Of a stretch of DNA of 64,000 nt, positions 50,734 through 60,485 are shown piece after piece. Where the stretch lies: contig NZ_BAGC01000009.1 of NCBI RefSeq assembly GCF_000308655.1, positions 62,001 through 126,000 of the forward strand, given 5' to 3'. Numbering within the stretch: the first letter of the stretch is position 1; the number at the start of each line of letters is the position of its first letter. Made by a program: the position numbers and the translations under genes. Origin of the DNA: Nocardia niigatensis NBRC 100131 (GTDB lineage: Bacteria; Actinomycetota; Actinomycetes; Mycobacteriales; Mycobacteriaceae). The notes under the pieces are model-generated. The model ran no database searches. It saw nothing but the letters and a program-made list of their open reading frames with translations, and was not told the origin of the DNA.

Positions 50734-53700
50734 ATGAGCACCGTACGGTTCCAGCGCCCTTCGCGCCGGGAGCTGCCCCGCTCGCCCGGCGGCGAGGTGA
50801 CCCTGCAGCCGCCGCCGGAGATCCCGCGGTCGGTTCCGGCCAATCTGTTCACCAGGCTCATGCCGGTGGTGATGGGCGTGGGCATGCTCGGGATGGTCGC
50901 GCTCATGATCACCTCCGGCAACGGCCCGGCGTCCAATCCGATGAGCCTGATGTTCCCGATGATGATGGTGTTCTCCATGGTCGGGATGTATGCGGGGCAG
51001 GGCGGCAAGGGGCAGCAGGCGGCCGAAGCCAATGAGGATCGCAAGGATTATCTGCGCTATCTGGATCAGGTGCGGCGGGATGTGGAGGAGACGGCCGGGC
51101 AGCAGCGGGCGGCCGTGGAGTGGAGTCATCCCGAGCCCGGGCTGATCTGGATGCTGGCGGGGACCACGCGGATGTGGGAACGCCGGCCGGGAGACAAGGA
51201 TTTCTGTCACGCCCGCATCGGGGTCGGTAGCCAGAGACTTGCTACGAGACTGGTCGCCCCGGAAACTGGGCCCGTCGAGGACCTCGAACCCATTGCCGCG
51301 GTCTCGCTGCGGCGGTTCGTGCGTACCCACTCCACGGTGCCCGATCTGCCCACCGCCCTGGCCGTCAAGGGCTTCGCCGCCGTCCAGCTCACCGGCGACC
51401 GCATCCAGGCCCGCGACATGGCCCGCGCAATGCTGTTGCAGCTGGCCATGTTCCAAGCGCCGGACCAGGTGCTGATCGCCGTGGTCTGCGGACCGGACAC
51501 CGCCCGCGAATGGGAATGGACCAAATGGCTGCCCCACACCCAGCACCCCGAATCCCAGGACGGCGTCGGCAGCGGGCGCATGGTGTACGGCTCCATCCGT
51601 GAGGCGCACGCCGATCTGAATCCCCTGCTGCACAACCGGACCCGGTACTCCCGCAATCAGCCGCCCAACCCGGGCCTGACCCAGATCGTGCTGGTGGTGG
51701 ACGGCGGACTGCTCGAGACCGGGGAAGATCCCCTGCGGGAGCACGGCTTCGAGGGCGTGACGGTCATCGACCTGTGCGGCTACGCGCCCCGGCCGGCCGC
51801 CTCCCGGGGCATTCAGCTGGTGGTCGAGAACGGCGAGTGCGCCGGGCGCGGCGCCTCCGGGGGTTTGGAGCGCTTCGCCGTCATCGACCGCGTCACCGCC
51901 CGCGGGGCCGAACAGGCCGCGCGCCGGCTCGCGCCCTTCCGGGCCGCCGGCTCGCGCACGGCCGAGGCGACCGGCGAGGACGGTGAGGTCATCTCCAGCT
52001 GGGCCCAGCTGCTGGGCCTGGGCGATATCGGCGTCTTCACCCCCGAGACCGCGTGGAAACCGCGCTACGGCCGGGAGCGGCTGCGGGTGCCGTTCGGTAT
52101 CGGGGCCGACGGGCTGCCGGTGGTGCTCGATATCAAGGAGGCGGCCGAGGGCGGCATGGGTCCGCACGGGCTCTGCATCGGCGCGACCGGCTCCGGCAAG
52201 TCGGAATTCCTTCGGACACTGGTGCTCTCGCTCATCGCGACGCATTCGCCCGAACAGCTCAACTTCGTGCTGGTGGACTTCAAGGGCGGCGCGACCTTCC
52301 TCGGGCTGGAGGGGGTGGCGCATGTCGCGGCCATCATCACCAACCTCGAGCAGGAGGCCGACCTGGTCGACCGCATGCGCGACGCGCTGGCCGGCGAGAT
52401 GAACCGCCGCCAGGAGCTGCTGCGCGCGGCGGGCAATTTCGCCAATGTCTCCGAATACGAGAAGGCACGGGCCGCGGGCGCGGACCTGGATCCCATGCCC
52501 GCGTTGTTCGTGGTGCTCGACGAGTTCACCGAATTGCTCTCGCAGCACCCGGATTTCGCCGAACTGTTCACGATGATCGGTCGTCTCGGTCGATCACTGC
52601 ACGTGCATCTGCTGCTGGCCTCTCAGCGGCTGGAGGAGGGGCGGCTCAAGGGGCTGGAGAGCCATCTGTCCTATCGGATCGGATTGAAGACGTTCTCCGC
52701 CAATGAATCTCGGCAGGTGCTGGGGGTACCGGACGCCTACAACCTGCCCAACAATCCCGGCGGCGGTTATCTGAAGTCCGATTCCGGGGAGATTCAGCGG
52801 TTCCAGTCCGCCTATGTTTCCGGTCCCTACGTCGGCGGCCGGTCACAGAGTGACGCCGCGGTGTTCACCCGATCCGGCGAGAGTGATGTGACCGTACGAC
52901 CGTTCACCGCTGGATACGTGGATTTCCGTCCCGCCGACCGGATTCCGCTGCCCGAACCGGTAGAGCCGGTGATGACTCCCGCCGACGCCGAGCAGATCTC
53001 CCACCTGCAGACGCTGGTGTCGCGGGTACTCGGGTACGGCCGTCCGGCCCATGAGATCTGGCTGCCACCGCTCGGTGCGGCGCCCACGCTGGACGAACTG
53101 CTGCCGCGGTCGATCCTCACCGGTGACTGGACTCCCGTCGCGGCCCTGCGTGCCCCCGTCGGCATCGTCGACCGGCCCTACGATCAGCGCCGCGACCCGA
53201 TGGTGGTGGATCTGTCGGGATCGCGTGGCAATGCGGCGGTCGTCGGCGGCCCGCAATCGGGTAAATCGACCGCATTGCGCGCGCTGGTCATGGCGATGTC
53301 CCTGACGCACACCGCCGAACAGGCGCAGTTCTACCTGCTGGATTTCGGTGGCGGCACCCTGGTCGGCCTGGAGGGACTGCCGCACGTGGGCGTGGTCGCC
53401 AGCCGCATGGAGGAGGACAAGGTGCGGCGCACCGTGGCCGAGATGGTCGGCATCGTGCGCCGCCGCGAGGCCACCTTCCGGCGGCTCGGCGTGGAGTCCA
53501 TGGCCGAGTTCCGGCGCATCCGTGCCACCGACCCGGGGAGCGGTCCGACCGCCGCGGGTGTGCACGAGGATCCGTTCGGCGACGTGTTCCTGGTGATCGA
53601 CGGGTACGGCGCGTTCCGGCAGGAGTTCGAACTGCTGGATCAGACCGTCATGAACCTTGCGGTGCAGGGACTTTCGTACGGCGTGCACGTGGTCCTGTCG

Positions 53701-54765
53701 CTGAACCGCTGGGCCGAGGCGCGACCCGCGCTCAAGGACCAGATCGGCACCCGCGTCGAACTGCGGCTGGGCGACCCCATGGACTCCGATCTGGGGCGCA
53801 AGTTCGCGGCGCTGGTGCCCATGGGCCGCCCGGGCCGCGGCATGACCGCCGACGGGCTGCACATGCTGGCGGCACTGCCGCGCGTCGACGGCGAATCGGA
53901 TCCGGCGACGCTGGGAATCGGCGTAGCCCAGGCTGTTTCGGTCATCGCCCAGTTCACGCCGGGACGTCCCGCACCAGCGGTGCGCATGCTGCCCGCGCGT
54001 CTGCCGCGCGCCGAGCTGCTGCGGCTGGCGGGGGACTGGCCGACCGAGGTGGATCGCACCCGGGCGTGCCTGCGCTTTCCTCTCGGCATCAACGAATCCG
54101 GGCTGGGCCCGGTATATCTGGATCTGGCGGCGAGTCAGCACTTCGTCGTCATCGGTGATTCCGAGTGCGGCAAGACCACCTTGCTGCGTTCACTGGTGCA
54201 GTCCATCTGCGCGTCCAATACGCCCGATCAGGCGCGCGTCATCATGGGCGACTACCGGCGCACCATGCTCGGCACCGTGCCGCAGGGCTATCTCGCCGGG
54301 TACGGCACCACCGCGCCGCAGTTCACCCAGAACATGGCGGACCTGGCCGCCTACGTCACCCAGCGCATGCCCGGCCCCGACGTGACGCCGCAGCAGCTCA
54401 AGGACCGCTCCTGGTGGCAGGGCCCCGAACTCTATGTCGTCGTCGACGACTACGACCTGGTCGCCAATGCCGGCGGAAACCCGCTGCACGCCTTGGTCGA
54501 CCACCTGGCCCACGCCCGCGACCTCGGCTTCCACCTCATCCTGGCCCGCCGCTCCGGCGGCGCGGGCCGAGCCATGTACGAGGCCACCCTCAACCGCTTG
54601 AAGGAGCTGAACTCCGCCTCCCTGCTCATGAGCTGCAGCCGCGACGAGGGCATTCTCTTCGGGAATACCCGCCCCGCCCCCATGCGCCCGGGCCGGGGCA
54701 CCTATGGCACCCGCGCCGGCGAAGAACTGATCCAAACCGCCTGGGCTTCGACCGCGGAACCCTGA
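50734..54765 (+). CDS. eccC: T7SS motor ATPase EccC, fused (ESX-4-like locus)
   Basis: 1343 residues from ATG 50734 (MSTVRFQRPSRRELPRSPGGEV), with GGGGGA ten bases ahead. Two membrane spans near 38-90, then three FtsK/SpoIIIE-type ATPase domains with P-loop lysines 489 (GATGSGKSE), 844 (GGPQSGKST) and 1147 (GDSECGKTT). Unlike the locus-1 EccC, the third P-loop is canonical. Co-linear with the other EccC along its length. It ends at a hairpin shared with a WXG100 gene on the opposite strand. Confidence 0.96.
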   Translation: MSTVRFQRPSRRELPRSPGGEVTLQPPPEIPRSVPANLFTRLMPVVMGVGMLGMVALMITSGNGPASNPMSLMFPMMMVFSMVGMYAGQGGKGQQAAEANEDRKDYLRYLDQVRRDVEETAGQQRAAVEWSHPEPGLIWMLAGTTRMWERRPGDKDFCHARIGVGSQRLATRLVAPETGPVEDLEPIAAVSLRRFVRTHSTVPDLPTALAVKGFAAVQLTGDRIQARDMARAMLLQLAMFQAPDQVLIAVVCGPDTAREWEWTKWLPHTQHPESQDGVGSGRMVYGSIREAHADLNPLLHNRTRYSRNQPPNPGLTQIVLVVDGGLLETGEDPLREHGFEGVTVIDLCGYAPRPAASRGIQLVVENGECAGRGASGGLERFAVIDRVTARGAEQAARRLAPFRAAGSRTAEATGEDGEVISSWAQLLGLGDIGVFTPETAWKPRYGRERLRVPFGIGADGLPVVLDIKEAAEGGMGPHGLCIGATGSGKSEFLRTLVLSLIATHSPEQLNFVLVDFKGGATFLGLEGVAHVAAIITNLEQEADLVDRMRDALAGEMNRRQELLRAAGNFANVSEYEKARAAGADLDPMPALFVVLDEFTELLSQHPDFAELFTMIGRLGRSLHVHLLLASQRLEEGRLKGLESHLSYRIGLKTFSANESRQVLGVPDAYNLPNNPGGGYLKSDSGEIQRFQSAYVSGPYVGGRSQSDAAVFTRSGESDVTVRPFTAGYVDFRPADRIPLPEPVEPVMTPADAEQISHLQTLVSRVLGYGRPAHEIWLPPLGAAPTLDELLPRSILTGDWTPVAALRAPVGIVDRPYDQRRDPMVVDLSGSRGNAAVVGGPQSGKSTALRALVMAMSLTHTAEQAQFYLLDFGGGTLVGLEGLPHVGVVASRMEEDKVRRTVAEMVGIVRRREATFRRLGVESMAEFRRIRATDPGSGPTAAGVHEDPFGDVFLVIDGYGAFRQEFELLDQTVMNLAVQGLSYGVHVVLSLNRWAEARPALKDQIGTRVELRLGDPMDSDLGRKFAALVPMGRPGRGMTADGLHMLAALPRVDGESDPATLGIGVAQAVSVIAQFTPGRPAPAVRMLPARLPRAELLRLAGDWPTEVDRTRACLRFPLGINESGLGPVYLDLAASQHFVVIGDSECGKTTLLRSLVQSICASNTPDQARVIMGDYRRTMLGTVPQGYLAGYGTTAPQFTQNMADLAAYVTQRMPGPDVTPQQLKDRSWWQGPELYVVVDDYDLVANAGGNPLHALVDHLAHARDLGFHLILARRSGGAGRAMYEATLNRLKELNSASLLMSCSRDEGILFGNTRPAPMRPGRGTYGTRAGEELIQTAWASTAEP

Positions 54766-54787
54766 GGCCGGGGCATGGAAACGAAGC

Positions 54788-54811
54788 GGCCCCGGCATTT
54801 TCGCCGGGGCC
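54788..54811. terminator. bidirectional hairpin between eccC and the WXG100 pair
   Basis: GGCCCCGGC (54788-54796) pairs with GCCGGGGCC (54803-54811) around ATTTTC. It lies in the 69-base gap between convergent genes. Confidence 0.8.
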
Positions 54812-54834
54812 CGCTCGATGAACTCTGGTCGCTG

Positions 54835-55137
54835 TCAGAACAGACCGGCGAGGGCGGTGTCCTTGGCCTGGAGTTCGGCGTTGCCGGTGCGGACCAGGGT
54901 GGCCGCGCCGTTGAGGGTGGTGTTGAGCTGGAGGACGTGCTGGTTCCACCGGCGCTGGAGGTCGGCGAACGCGTCGTTGGCGTCGCCCTTCCAGTGGTTC
55001 TGCACGAAGTCCTCCACATTCCGGTGGAAGGCCTCGAGCTGGTCGCGGATGGCCTCCGCGCGGCGGATGATCGAATTCGCGCCGTCGGCGACGCCTTCGA
55101 AATGGGCGGAGATGATCTGGCCGTCTACTGCTGCCAT
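54835..55137 (-). CDS. WXG100 protein (EsxB/EsxU-like), canonical W-K-G
   Basis: 100 residues from ATG 55137, preceded by AAAGGAA six bases ahead; an ATG at 55155 has no ribosome site. Two helices flank NHWKGDANDAF, with the canonical Trp-x-Gly. No YxxxD/E at the C-terminus, so this would be the partner that rides with the signal-bearing subunit. Second of the pair, 48 bases downstream. Secreted by the adjacent ESX-4-like system by inference. Confidence 0.9.
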   Translation of the reverse strand: MAAVDGQIISAHFEGVADGANSIIRRAEAIRDQLEAFHRNVEDFVQNHWKGDANDAFADLQRRWNQHVLQLNTTLNGAATLVRTGNAELQAKDTALAGLF

Positions 55138-55185
55138 GGTGAATTCCTTTGCCACAGGTCCGAATAGCGGGGGGAGCCGAATCGG

Positions 55186-55515
55186 CTAGACAGCCGGGAG
55201 GTCCAGGCTCGAGATCTGCGCGTCGACCTTGGATTCGTAATCCTTGTCGTGCTCTTCGTAGTGGGAGCCGACCTTGATCAGGGTCTCGGTGGTGTGCATC
55301 AGCTTGTCGTTGAGCTTGTCGGCCTGGAAGTAGTACCGCTGCATGAACGCATTGAAGGCATCGGCGGCGCCGCCCCGCCAGTTCGCGCCGGCGACCATGG
55401 TGTCCTCATCGCGCTTGAGATCGGCGATGGCATGCATCAGCATGTCGTGGGTCTGCTGGAACTCCTGCGCCTTGGCCTGGATGAGCTCATTACTGGCTTC
55501 GAATGCACCGGCCAC
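55186..55515 (-). CDS. WXG100 protein with YxxxD export signal
   Basis: 109 residues from GTG 55515, which has a very strong GAGGAGG seven bases ahead. The turn reads ANWRGGAADAF, canonical. The C-terminal tail carries YEEHD, a match to the YxxxD/E signal recognised by EccC. It is downstream of the lipoprotein run and upstream of the second WXG100 gene, probably one transcript from the kinase at 60337. In M. tuberculosis ESX-4 the esx pair follows eccC on the same strand; here it is on the other strand. Confidence 0.9.
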   Translation of the reverse strand: MAGAFEASNELIQAKAQEFQQTHDMLMHAIADLKRDEDTMVAGANWRGGAADAFNAFMQRYYFQADKLNDKLMHTTETLIKVGSHYEEHDKDYESKVDAQISSLDLPAV

Positions 55516-55612
55516 GGTGCCTCCTCTCGTTTCGCGGGCGGGACGACCTCTCAGTGCAATTGGACGTAGGTCATGGCCCGCCGGTTCCCGGTGAGAGCAG
55601 CGCACAAACCGA

Positions 55613-56836
55613 CTACCAGGTGCTGTTCGCCAGCAGGGCGTACTGGGCGGCCGCCCGCTGGTGAGCGTCCGCGAGCTGATTCGACTCCACCGCGGCCGTG
55701 TAGCGGCGGTAGCTGACCATGCACCGGAAGCGCTTGGCGCCAATGCTCCGGTTCTTGTCGGAGGTCTGCCCGCACTTCGCGTTCGGAACCCCGGGGGGCG
55801 CGTCCGCGACGCCGGAATAACCGCGCTCGAGCACGGCCGCGGACAAGCGCTCGGCCGCCTGCGCGTCCCGCGTTCGGAAGAGCATGCTGATGCCGTCGTA
55901 CGACGCCCCGGAGGTGGCGAAGCGATCCATCCCGCTGTCGGTGACCGCCCCACGCCAGAAATCCTGGTCGCTCACCCGATTCAGGAATCCGCGCGGCTCA
56001 GCGACGGCCTGATTGGTGAAGTCGGGCGCGAAATAGACCTGCGTCGCGAGGGTCCTGCGCAGCATTCCGTCCGCGTCGAAGGGCAGCCGCAGGACGCCCT
56101 CGCGGTCCAGCGGCGGCAGCGAATCCAACAGGGGCACTTGGGCGTCGTAGACCTTCTCGGCCAGGGCCGTCAATTTCGACAGGTCCGGATCGCGCACCCC
56201 GAGATAGGTGTCCACGACATAATTGCCGTGCGCCAGGGTCGACCCGATGCTGGCGACACCGGGCCGCCAATGGCTGTGGGCGTCGGGGTATTTCGACAGC
56301 GACACGTGCTGATTCACATCGGCCGCCACCCCGAAATCGGCGTTCTCCAGGTCCACGGCCGCCTTCGACGCCGTCGCGGCATCGGGGAACTGCATCACCG
56401 TCACCGTGGTGAACGGGCTGTCGTCGGGCGTCTTGCCGAACGCGTCCGGCTGTTTCACACTGTGCCCCACCGCGACACCGAACATCAGCTTGGCGGTATC
56501 GAGGATCGGCGCGGTGACCTTGGCCAGGACGGTGGTGGCTCCGTCGGAATCCTTGAAGGCATGAACACCGGTGCTGTACTTGAATTCCGGGTCGACGTCC
56601 GCGGCGTTGACCACGTGGTCGGCCAGCCGCTGCTCGGCCAGTTCGAAACCCTTTGACATGTCGGGGTAGTACTCGTAGCGCATCTCCAGCGGATCGGTGG
56701 AATACGTTCCGACATCCAGTGTGCGGACATCGATTTCCCCGGGGTGCGTGCTGCCCTGGACGGTGGCGCCGCACCCCGTCGCCATGGCGGCGGTCAGTGC
56801 GAGCAGGGCGGCCACCCGAAGTCTGTGCGAGAGCAT
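55613..56836 (-). CDS. DUF7373-like lipoprotein A
   Basis: 407 residues from ATG 56836 with AAGGGAA ahead. Lipoprotein signal with MATGC, Cys22 acylated. The mature protein carries HSHWRPGVASIG, DAPPGVPNAKCGQ, KRFRCMVSYRRYTAAVES and ends AAAQYALLANSTW, matching the other lipoproteins here. Two Cys near the C-terminus are shared across the family and may form a disulfide. No catalytic motif. It is the third lipoprotein gene after the kinase in the reverse run and lies 97 bases upstream of the WXG100 pair. Confidence 0.8.
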   Translation of the reverse strand: MLSHRLRVAALLALTAAMATGCGATVQGSTHPGEIDVRTLDVGTYSTDPLEMRYEYYPDMSKGFELAEQRLADHVVNAADVDPEFKYSTGVHAFKDSDGATTVLAKVTAPILDTAKLMFGVAVGHSVKQPDAFGKTPDDSPFTTVTVMQFPDAATASKAAVDLENADFGVAADVNQHVSLSKYPDAHSHWRPGVASIGSTLAHGNYVVDTYLGVRDPDLSKLTALAEKVYDAQVPLLDSLPPLDREGVLRLPFDADGMLRRTLATQVYFAPDFTNQAVAEPRGFLNRVSDQDFWRGAVTDSGMDRFATSGASYDGISMLFRTRDAQAAERLSAAVLERGYSGVADAPPGVPNAKCGQTSDKNRSIGAKRFRCMVSYRRYTAAVESNQLADAHQRAAAQYALLANSTW

Positions 56837-56852
56837 GGTTTTCCCTTCTCCC

Positions 56853-58088
56853 TTACTTGTCCGCGTTGACCAGCAGGGCGTACTGCGCCGAGATGCGCTG
56901 CTGGGCGTCGAGGAGCTGATTCGCCGACACCTCGGCGGCGAAGCGCCCGTGGGTGACGTAGCAGTAGTGGAGGATCGCGAACTTCTGGGGGCCGGTGTAC
57001 TTGCGGCACTTGGCATTCGGCAGATCGGCGGGAGAGTCGGCGGGTCGGAAGGTGCGTGAGGTCTCGCTGCGCGCCGCGATGATCGCGTCGGCGCCCGTGG
57101 CGTCGCGGGCGCGGAAGACGGTGCCGCCGTTGAACGCCACCCGGTCGACGCCCGCCTTGTCGAACAGTGCCGCGTTGTCGTCGCCGGGGAAGAGTTGAAG
57201 TCCGCCGTGCCGGTCGTAGACGCCGGGAATGCCGCGCTCGGACTGATCGTCGACCACGGTCGGCAGGGTGCGCCCGAGGACGCCGTCCATGTCGATGGGC
57301 TGCTGGGTCAGTTGGTCCTGCGGAACCAGCGGGATCTTGGCGAGCGTGGGTGGGATCACGTCGAGGCCGAGCTGCGCCCGGGCGGTGAGTTTTGCCGGAT
57401 CGCTGACCCCGGTCTGTGCCATCACACCGTCCCAGACGTAGGTGAAGAGCACGAATCTGCCTGTGGCATACCAGGATCGGACGGTGGCGTTGTAGTCGTA
57501 CTGGGTGTCGAGGTAGACGAACGCGTCCGGGTACTTGTCAATCCGCAGGCGCTGACTGCCTGCGACGGCGTCGAAGTCGGCCTGGCCGAGGGCCTGGGCG
57601 GCGGCTTTCGCCGCAGCGTCGTCGGAGAACAGCAGCACGACGTTCGAGTACTCGTAGGCGAGGGTATTTTTTGCGTCGGAGTTGCCGGTGGTGACGAACC
57701 CTGAAATGAAGCCCGGCGCCGCCGTCTTCAGGACATCGGACTTGGCGTTCACGCGCATCTTCATGGCGCTCGAGCCGAAGTCGATGAATGGACGGATGGC
57801 GCCGTTCATCGCGGCCGCGGGGTATCTGACCTGCGGATTGACCTCGGACGGCAGCGGAATGTAGTTGGCCAGCCGTTCGGCCTGCACGACCCGCGCAAGG
57901 TCGGGGTTGTCTGCCTTGTCGTAGTGCTTTGGCTGGGTGGGCAGATTGCCGGTATCGAGCTTGCTCAGGTCGATCACCGGTTCGGCGGGCGTCGCCGGAG
58001 CCGATTCGGTATCCGAGCCGCAGGCGGCCGTCAGTGCCACCGATAACGTCAGGGCGACGGCCACGGCCGCCCGTCTCACCGTGCGCAT
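56853..58088 (-). CDS. DUF7373-like lipoprotein B
   Basis: 411 residues from ATG 58088, preceded by GGAGGGGGAAGC. Signal peptide with ALTAAC, Cys23 acylated. Mature part: VIDLSKLDTGNLPTQPKHY, AERLANYIPLPSEVNPQVRYPA, FIDFGSSAM, a long middle region with YVWDGVMAQTGVSDPAKL, then ADLPNAKC and SAQYALLVNADK. Its N-terminal part is nearly the same as the next gene upstream (58132-58722), so the two are recent duplicates. Sixteen bases separate it from lipoprotein A. Confidence 0.8.
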   Translation of the reverse strand: MRTVRRAAVAVALTLSVALTAACGSDTESAPATPAEPVIDLSKLDTGNLPTQPKHYDKADNPDLARVVQAERLANYIPLPSEVNPQVRYPAAAMNGAIRPFIDFGSSAMKMRVNAKSDVLKTAAPGFISGFVTTGNSDAKNTLAYEYSNVVLLFSDDAAAKAAAQALGQADFDAVAGSQRLRIDKYPDAFVYLDTQYDYNATVRSWYATGRFVLFTYVWDGVMAQTGVSDPAKLTARAQLGLDVIPPTLAKIPLVPQDQLTQQPIDMDGVLGRTLPTVVDDQSERGIPGVYDRHGGLQLFPGDDNAALFDKAGVDRVAFNGGTVFRARDATGADAIIAARSETSRTFRPADSPADLPNAKCRKYTGPQKFAILHYCYVTHGRFAAEVSANQLLDAQQRISAQYALLVNADK

Positions 58089-58131
58089 GCTTCCCCCTCC
58101 ATCAGCAAACAATCGGGCAACACCCTAGCGG

Positions 58132-58722
58132 TTACCACATGCTGTTCGCCATGAGCGCGTACTGGGCGGCCGCGCGCTGATACACGTCGGTGAACTGGTC
58201 GGAGTCGACCGTCGCCACATGGCGGCGGTAGCGGATCGCGCGGCGATACCGTTTCACGTCGCTGCCGCTATAGCCGTCGACGTTGACGGCAGGCGCCTCT
58301 CCGCAGCGCGTGTCGGGAACCTTCGGCGGCGCGTCGACCCGACTCGGATAGGCGGGATCCAGGATCGCGGACCACAGCTTGCGGGCCGCCTGCACCATCG
58401 CGGCGGAGCCGAAGTCCACGAAGGGTCGCACGGCCGAATCATAGGGATTGGCAGGGTATTTCACCTCGGGCTCGATCTCCGAGGGCAGCGGCAGGTAGTT
58501 GGCCAGCCGTTCCATCTCGAGCGCCTTGGCCTGGTCCAGATCGACGGCCCTGCCGTAGGTCGCGGGCTTGGTGTCGAGATTGCCGGTGACCAGCTTGGAC
58601 AGGTCGACGGCGGGTTCGACGGGCTCGACCGGTCCGGGTGCGGCGTCGGATCCGCAGGCGGCGGTGCCCGCCACCGCCACGGCGGCCGCCACGGACACGA
58701 TCGCGCGTGCGAGCTTGCGCAT
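58132..58722 (-). CDS. DUF7373-like lipoprotein C with large internal deletion
   Basis: 196 residues, about half the family length. Signal peptide with AGTAAC, Cys23 acylated. The N-terminal 100 residues follow lipoprotein B (VDLSKLVTGNLDTKPATY, LANYLPLPSEIEPEVKYPA, PFVDFGSAAM). It then passes straight to a C-terminal part that follows lipoprotein A (VQAARKLWSAILDPAYPSRVDAPPKVPDTRC, RAAAQYALMANSMW). About 215 middle residues are missing and the frame is intact. It may still be exported; whether it is a functional short form or a decaying gene is unclear. It lies 34 bases after the kinase. Confidence 0.75.
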   Translation of the reverse strand: MRKLARAIVSVAAAVAVAGTAACGSDAAPGPVEPVEPAVDLSKLVTGNLDTKPATYGRAVDLDQAKALEMERLANYLPLPSEIEPEVKYPANPYDSAVRPFVDFGSAAMVQAARKLWSAILDPAYPSRVDAPPKVPDTRCGEAPAVNVDGYSGSDVKRYRRAIRYRRHVATVDSDQFTDVYQRAAAQYALMANSMW

Positions 58723-58756
58723 GATCCCCCCGGAAAACGAACTGTCGGTCGCTACC

Positions 58757-60337
58757 CTACTTGATTCTGGTGTGCAGCACCGGAACCAGCTTGTCGACCA
58801 GCGTCTGCGACGAATCCGGGGTCCAGCCGCGCAACGCGGCCACCGCGGCCGCATCGTCGAGCGGAATGACGACCGCGCGCGAGCTGGTGATCTCGTTCGG
58901 CAGGCCGAGCAGCCCGCCGCCACCGGCCTTCTCATCGCTGCGTACCGCGATGATGTACGAATTGTCGGGCACGGTCAGCGATCCGTAGCCGTCGGAGGGT
59001 CGGGGCGAGGTCTCGTCGCCCTTGGGCTGGTACTCGGCGTTGTAGACGAAACCGAGGCTCTCCAGGAACTTCGCCTGCGGCGTACCGGCCAGGTAGATGC
59101 TGTATTTGGTGTTGAACTGGGCGCCGGTCACGTCGACCATGGTGACGGTCTTGCCCGCGAAAACGGGATTGTCCTTGCGCGCCTTGTCCACCGGGCTCAG
59201 ATTCGGATCCACCGAGGTCGGCGTTGCGGCAGCGGTGCTGGAAGTCGTTGTGGCGGTTTTGGGATCGTGGCCACCGGTGGCCACGATCCCGATGCCCACG
59301 GCCAGCGCGACCGCCACCACCGCCGCGCCGATTCCGATGTAGAGCCGGTTGCGGTTGCGCGGGGTCTCGCCGGTCTCGGTGGGCTCGGAGGCGGACACCG
59401 GGATGCCGCCCTGGGTGCCGCCGCCGGGTAGCAGCATGCTACCCGGCGGCGCGACCTCGATCGGATAGGTCGGCGAGGTGGTGGTGGACACCGGGTTGTA
59501 GCCGGGAACCAGTGCGGCCGTGGCGGCCTCGGTGAACTCGCGGCAGGAGTTGTAGCGCTCGGCCGGGTTCTTCGCCATGACCCGGGCGAAGATCTCGTCC
59601 AGTGTCGCGGGCAGATGCGGGTTGACGTCGGTGGCGCGCGGCGGCGGCTCGTGCAGGTGGCCCATCATGACCAGCGCCGGTTGCGTTGCGGGATAAGGGT
59701 TCCGGCCGGTCAGCAGCTTGAAGAAGGAGCAGCCCAGGCTGTAGATGTCGGCGCGGTGGTCCAGCGGCCGGCCCGAGAGCTGCTCCGGCGGAGCGTAGGC
59801 GATGGTCGCCACGAAGCTGCCGGTCTGGGTGAGCTCGGTGGTGTCCTCGGTGGACTTGGCGACGCCGAAGTCGGCGAGCAGGGCGCGCTCGTCCTCGCCG
59901 TCGACGCTGGAGAGCAGGAAGTTGGCGGGCTTCACATCGCGGTGCAGCAGGCCGCGGCGGTGCGCGTAGTCCAGGCCGCGGCCGATCTGGGTGACGATGG
60001 ACAGCGCGCGCAGCGGCGGCACCGCTGCCGGGTCACGCTTGAGCTCGGCCGAGGCGTCGGTGCCTTCGACGTACTGCATGGCGATCCACAGCTGGCCGCT
60101 CTCCTCGCCGCGATTGTGGACCGAGACGATATTCGGGTGGTCCATGCCCGCAACCACATTCGCCTCGCGTTCGAAGCGCCCCCGGAACTCCTCGTTGCGG
60201 GTCAGGTCGGAGGAGAGCACCTTGAGCGCGTCCATGCGCGGCAGTTCGGGATGCTTGGCCAGATAGACCGTGCCCATGCCACCGGATCCGAGGACCCGAA
60301 CAATCCGGTAGCCACCGACGATGGTGCCGGGACTCAA
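58757..60337 (-). CDS. membrane Ser/Thr protein kinase, PknB-like
   Basis: 526 residues from TTG 60337, chosen because GGGGAGG is seven to ten bases ahead and [12 protein letters not shown] matches the normal kinase start; TTG 60340 is next to it, and the frame runs open upstream without support. Kinase domain: [11 protein letters not shown], Lys39 in [13 protein letters not shown] with Asp134, ADFG with Asp156, APPEQ. All catalytic residues are present. Pro-rich juxtamembrane region, membrane span near 345-368, then a Cys-free ectodomain of about 150 residues, unlike the three other kinases. First gene of a run with three lipoproteins and two WXG100 genes; divergent from an FHA protein, a likely phosphothreonine reader. 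Confidence 0.9.
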   Translation of the reverse strand: MSPGTIVGGYRIVRVLGSGGMGTVYLAKHPELPRMDALKVLSSDLTRNEEFRGRFEREANVVAGMDHPNIVSVHNRGEESGQLWIAMQYVEGTDASAELKRDPAAVPPLRALSIVTQIGRGLDYAHRRGLLHRDVKPANFLLSSVDGEDERALLADFGVAKSTEDTTELTQTGSFVATIAYAPPEQLSGRPLDHRADIYSLGCSFFKLLTGRNPYPATQPALVMMGHLHEPPPRATDVNPHLPATLDEIFARVMAKNPAERYNSCREFTEAATAALVPGYNPVSTTTSPTYPIEVAPPGSMLLPGGGTQGGIPVSASEPTETGETPRNRNRLYIGIGAAVVAVALAVGIGIVATGGHDPKTATTTSSTAAATPTSVDPNLSPVDKARKDNPVFAGKTVTMVDVTGAQFNTKYSIYLAGTPQAKFLESLGFVYNAEYQPKGDETSPRPSDGYGSLTVPDNSYIIAVRSDEKAGGGGLLGLPNEITSSRAVVIPLDDAAAVAALRGWTPDSSQTLVDKLVPVLHTRIK

Positions 60338-60397
60338 CAAGCCGCCTCCCCGGGACTTCAGCGGGCGGCTGGGAGCCGTGGGCCGCACTGCACCTGT

Positions 60398-60485
60398 GCC
60401 GGCGGCTCGGTGCCGAACCGATTTCGGACGTACCCGGCGAGTCACCCCCGTCGGTACTGGATCACTGGTCACTTTGGCATACGAA
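60398..60485 (+). repeat. diverged inverted repeat, left copy
   Basis: About 88 bases matching the reverse complement of 62008-62095 with one single-base gap and roughly three-quarters identity. The best part is CGAACCGATTTCGGACGTACC, which is shared except at its edges. It lies in the 261-base divergent gap between the kinase and FHA genes. It may act as promoter or operator DNA for one or both. Confidence 0.65.
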
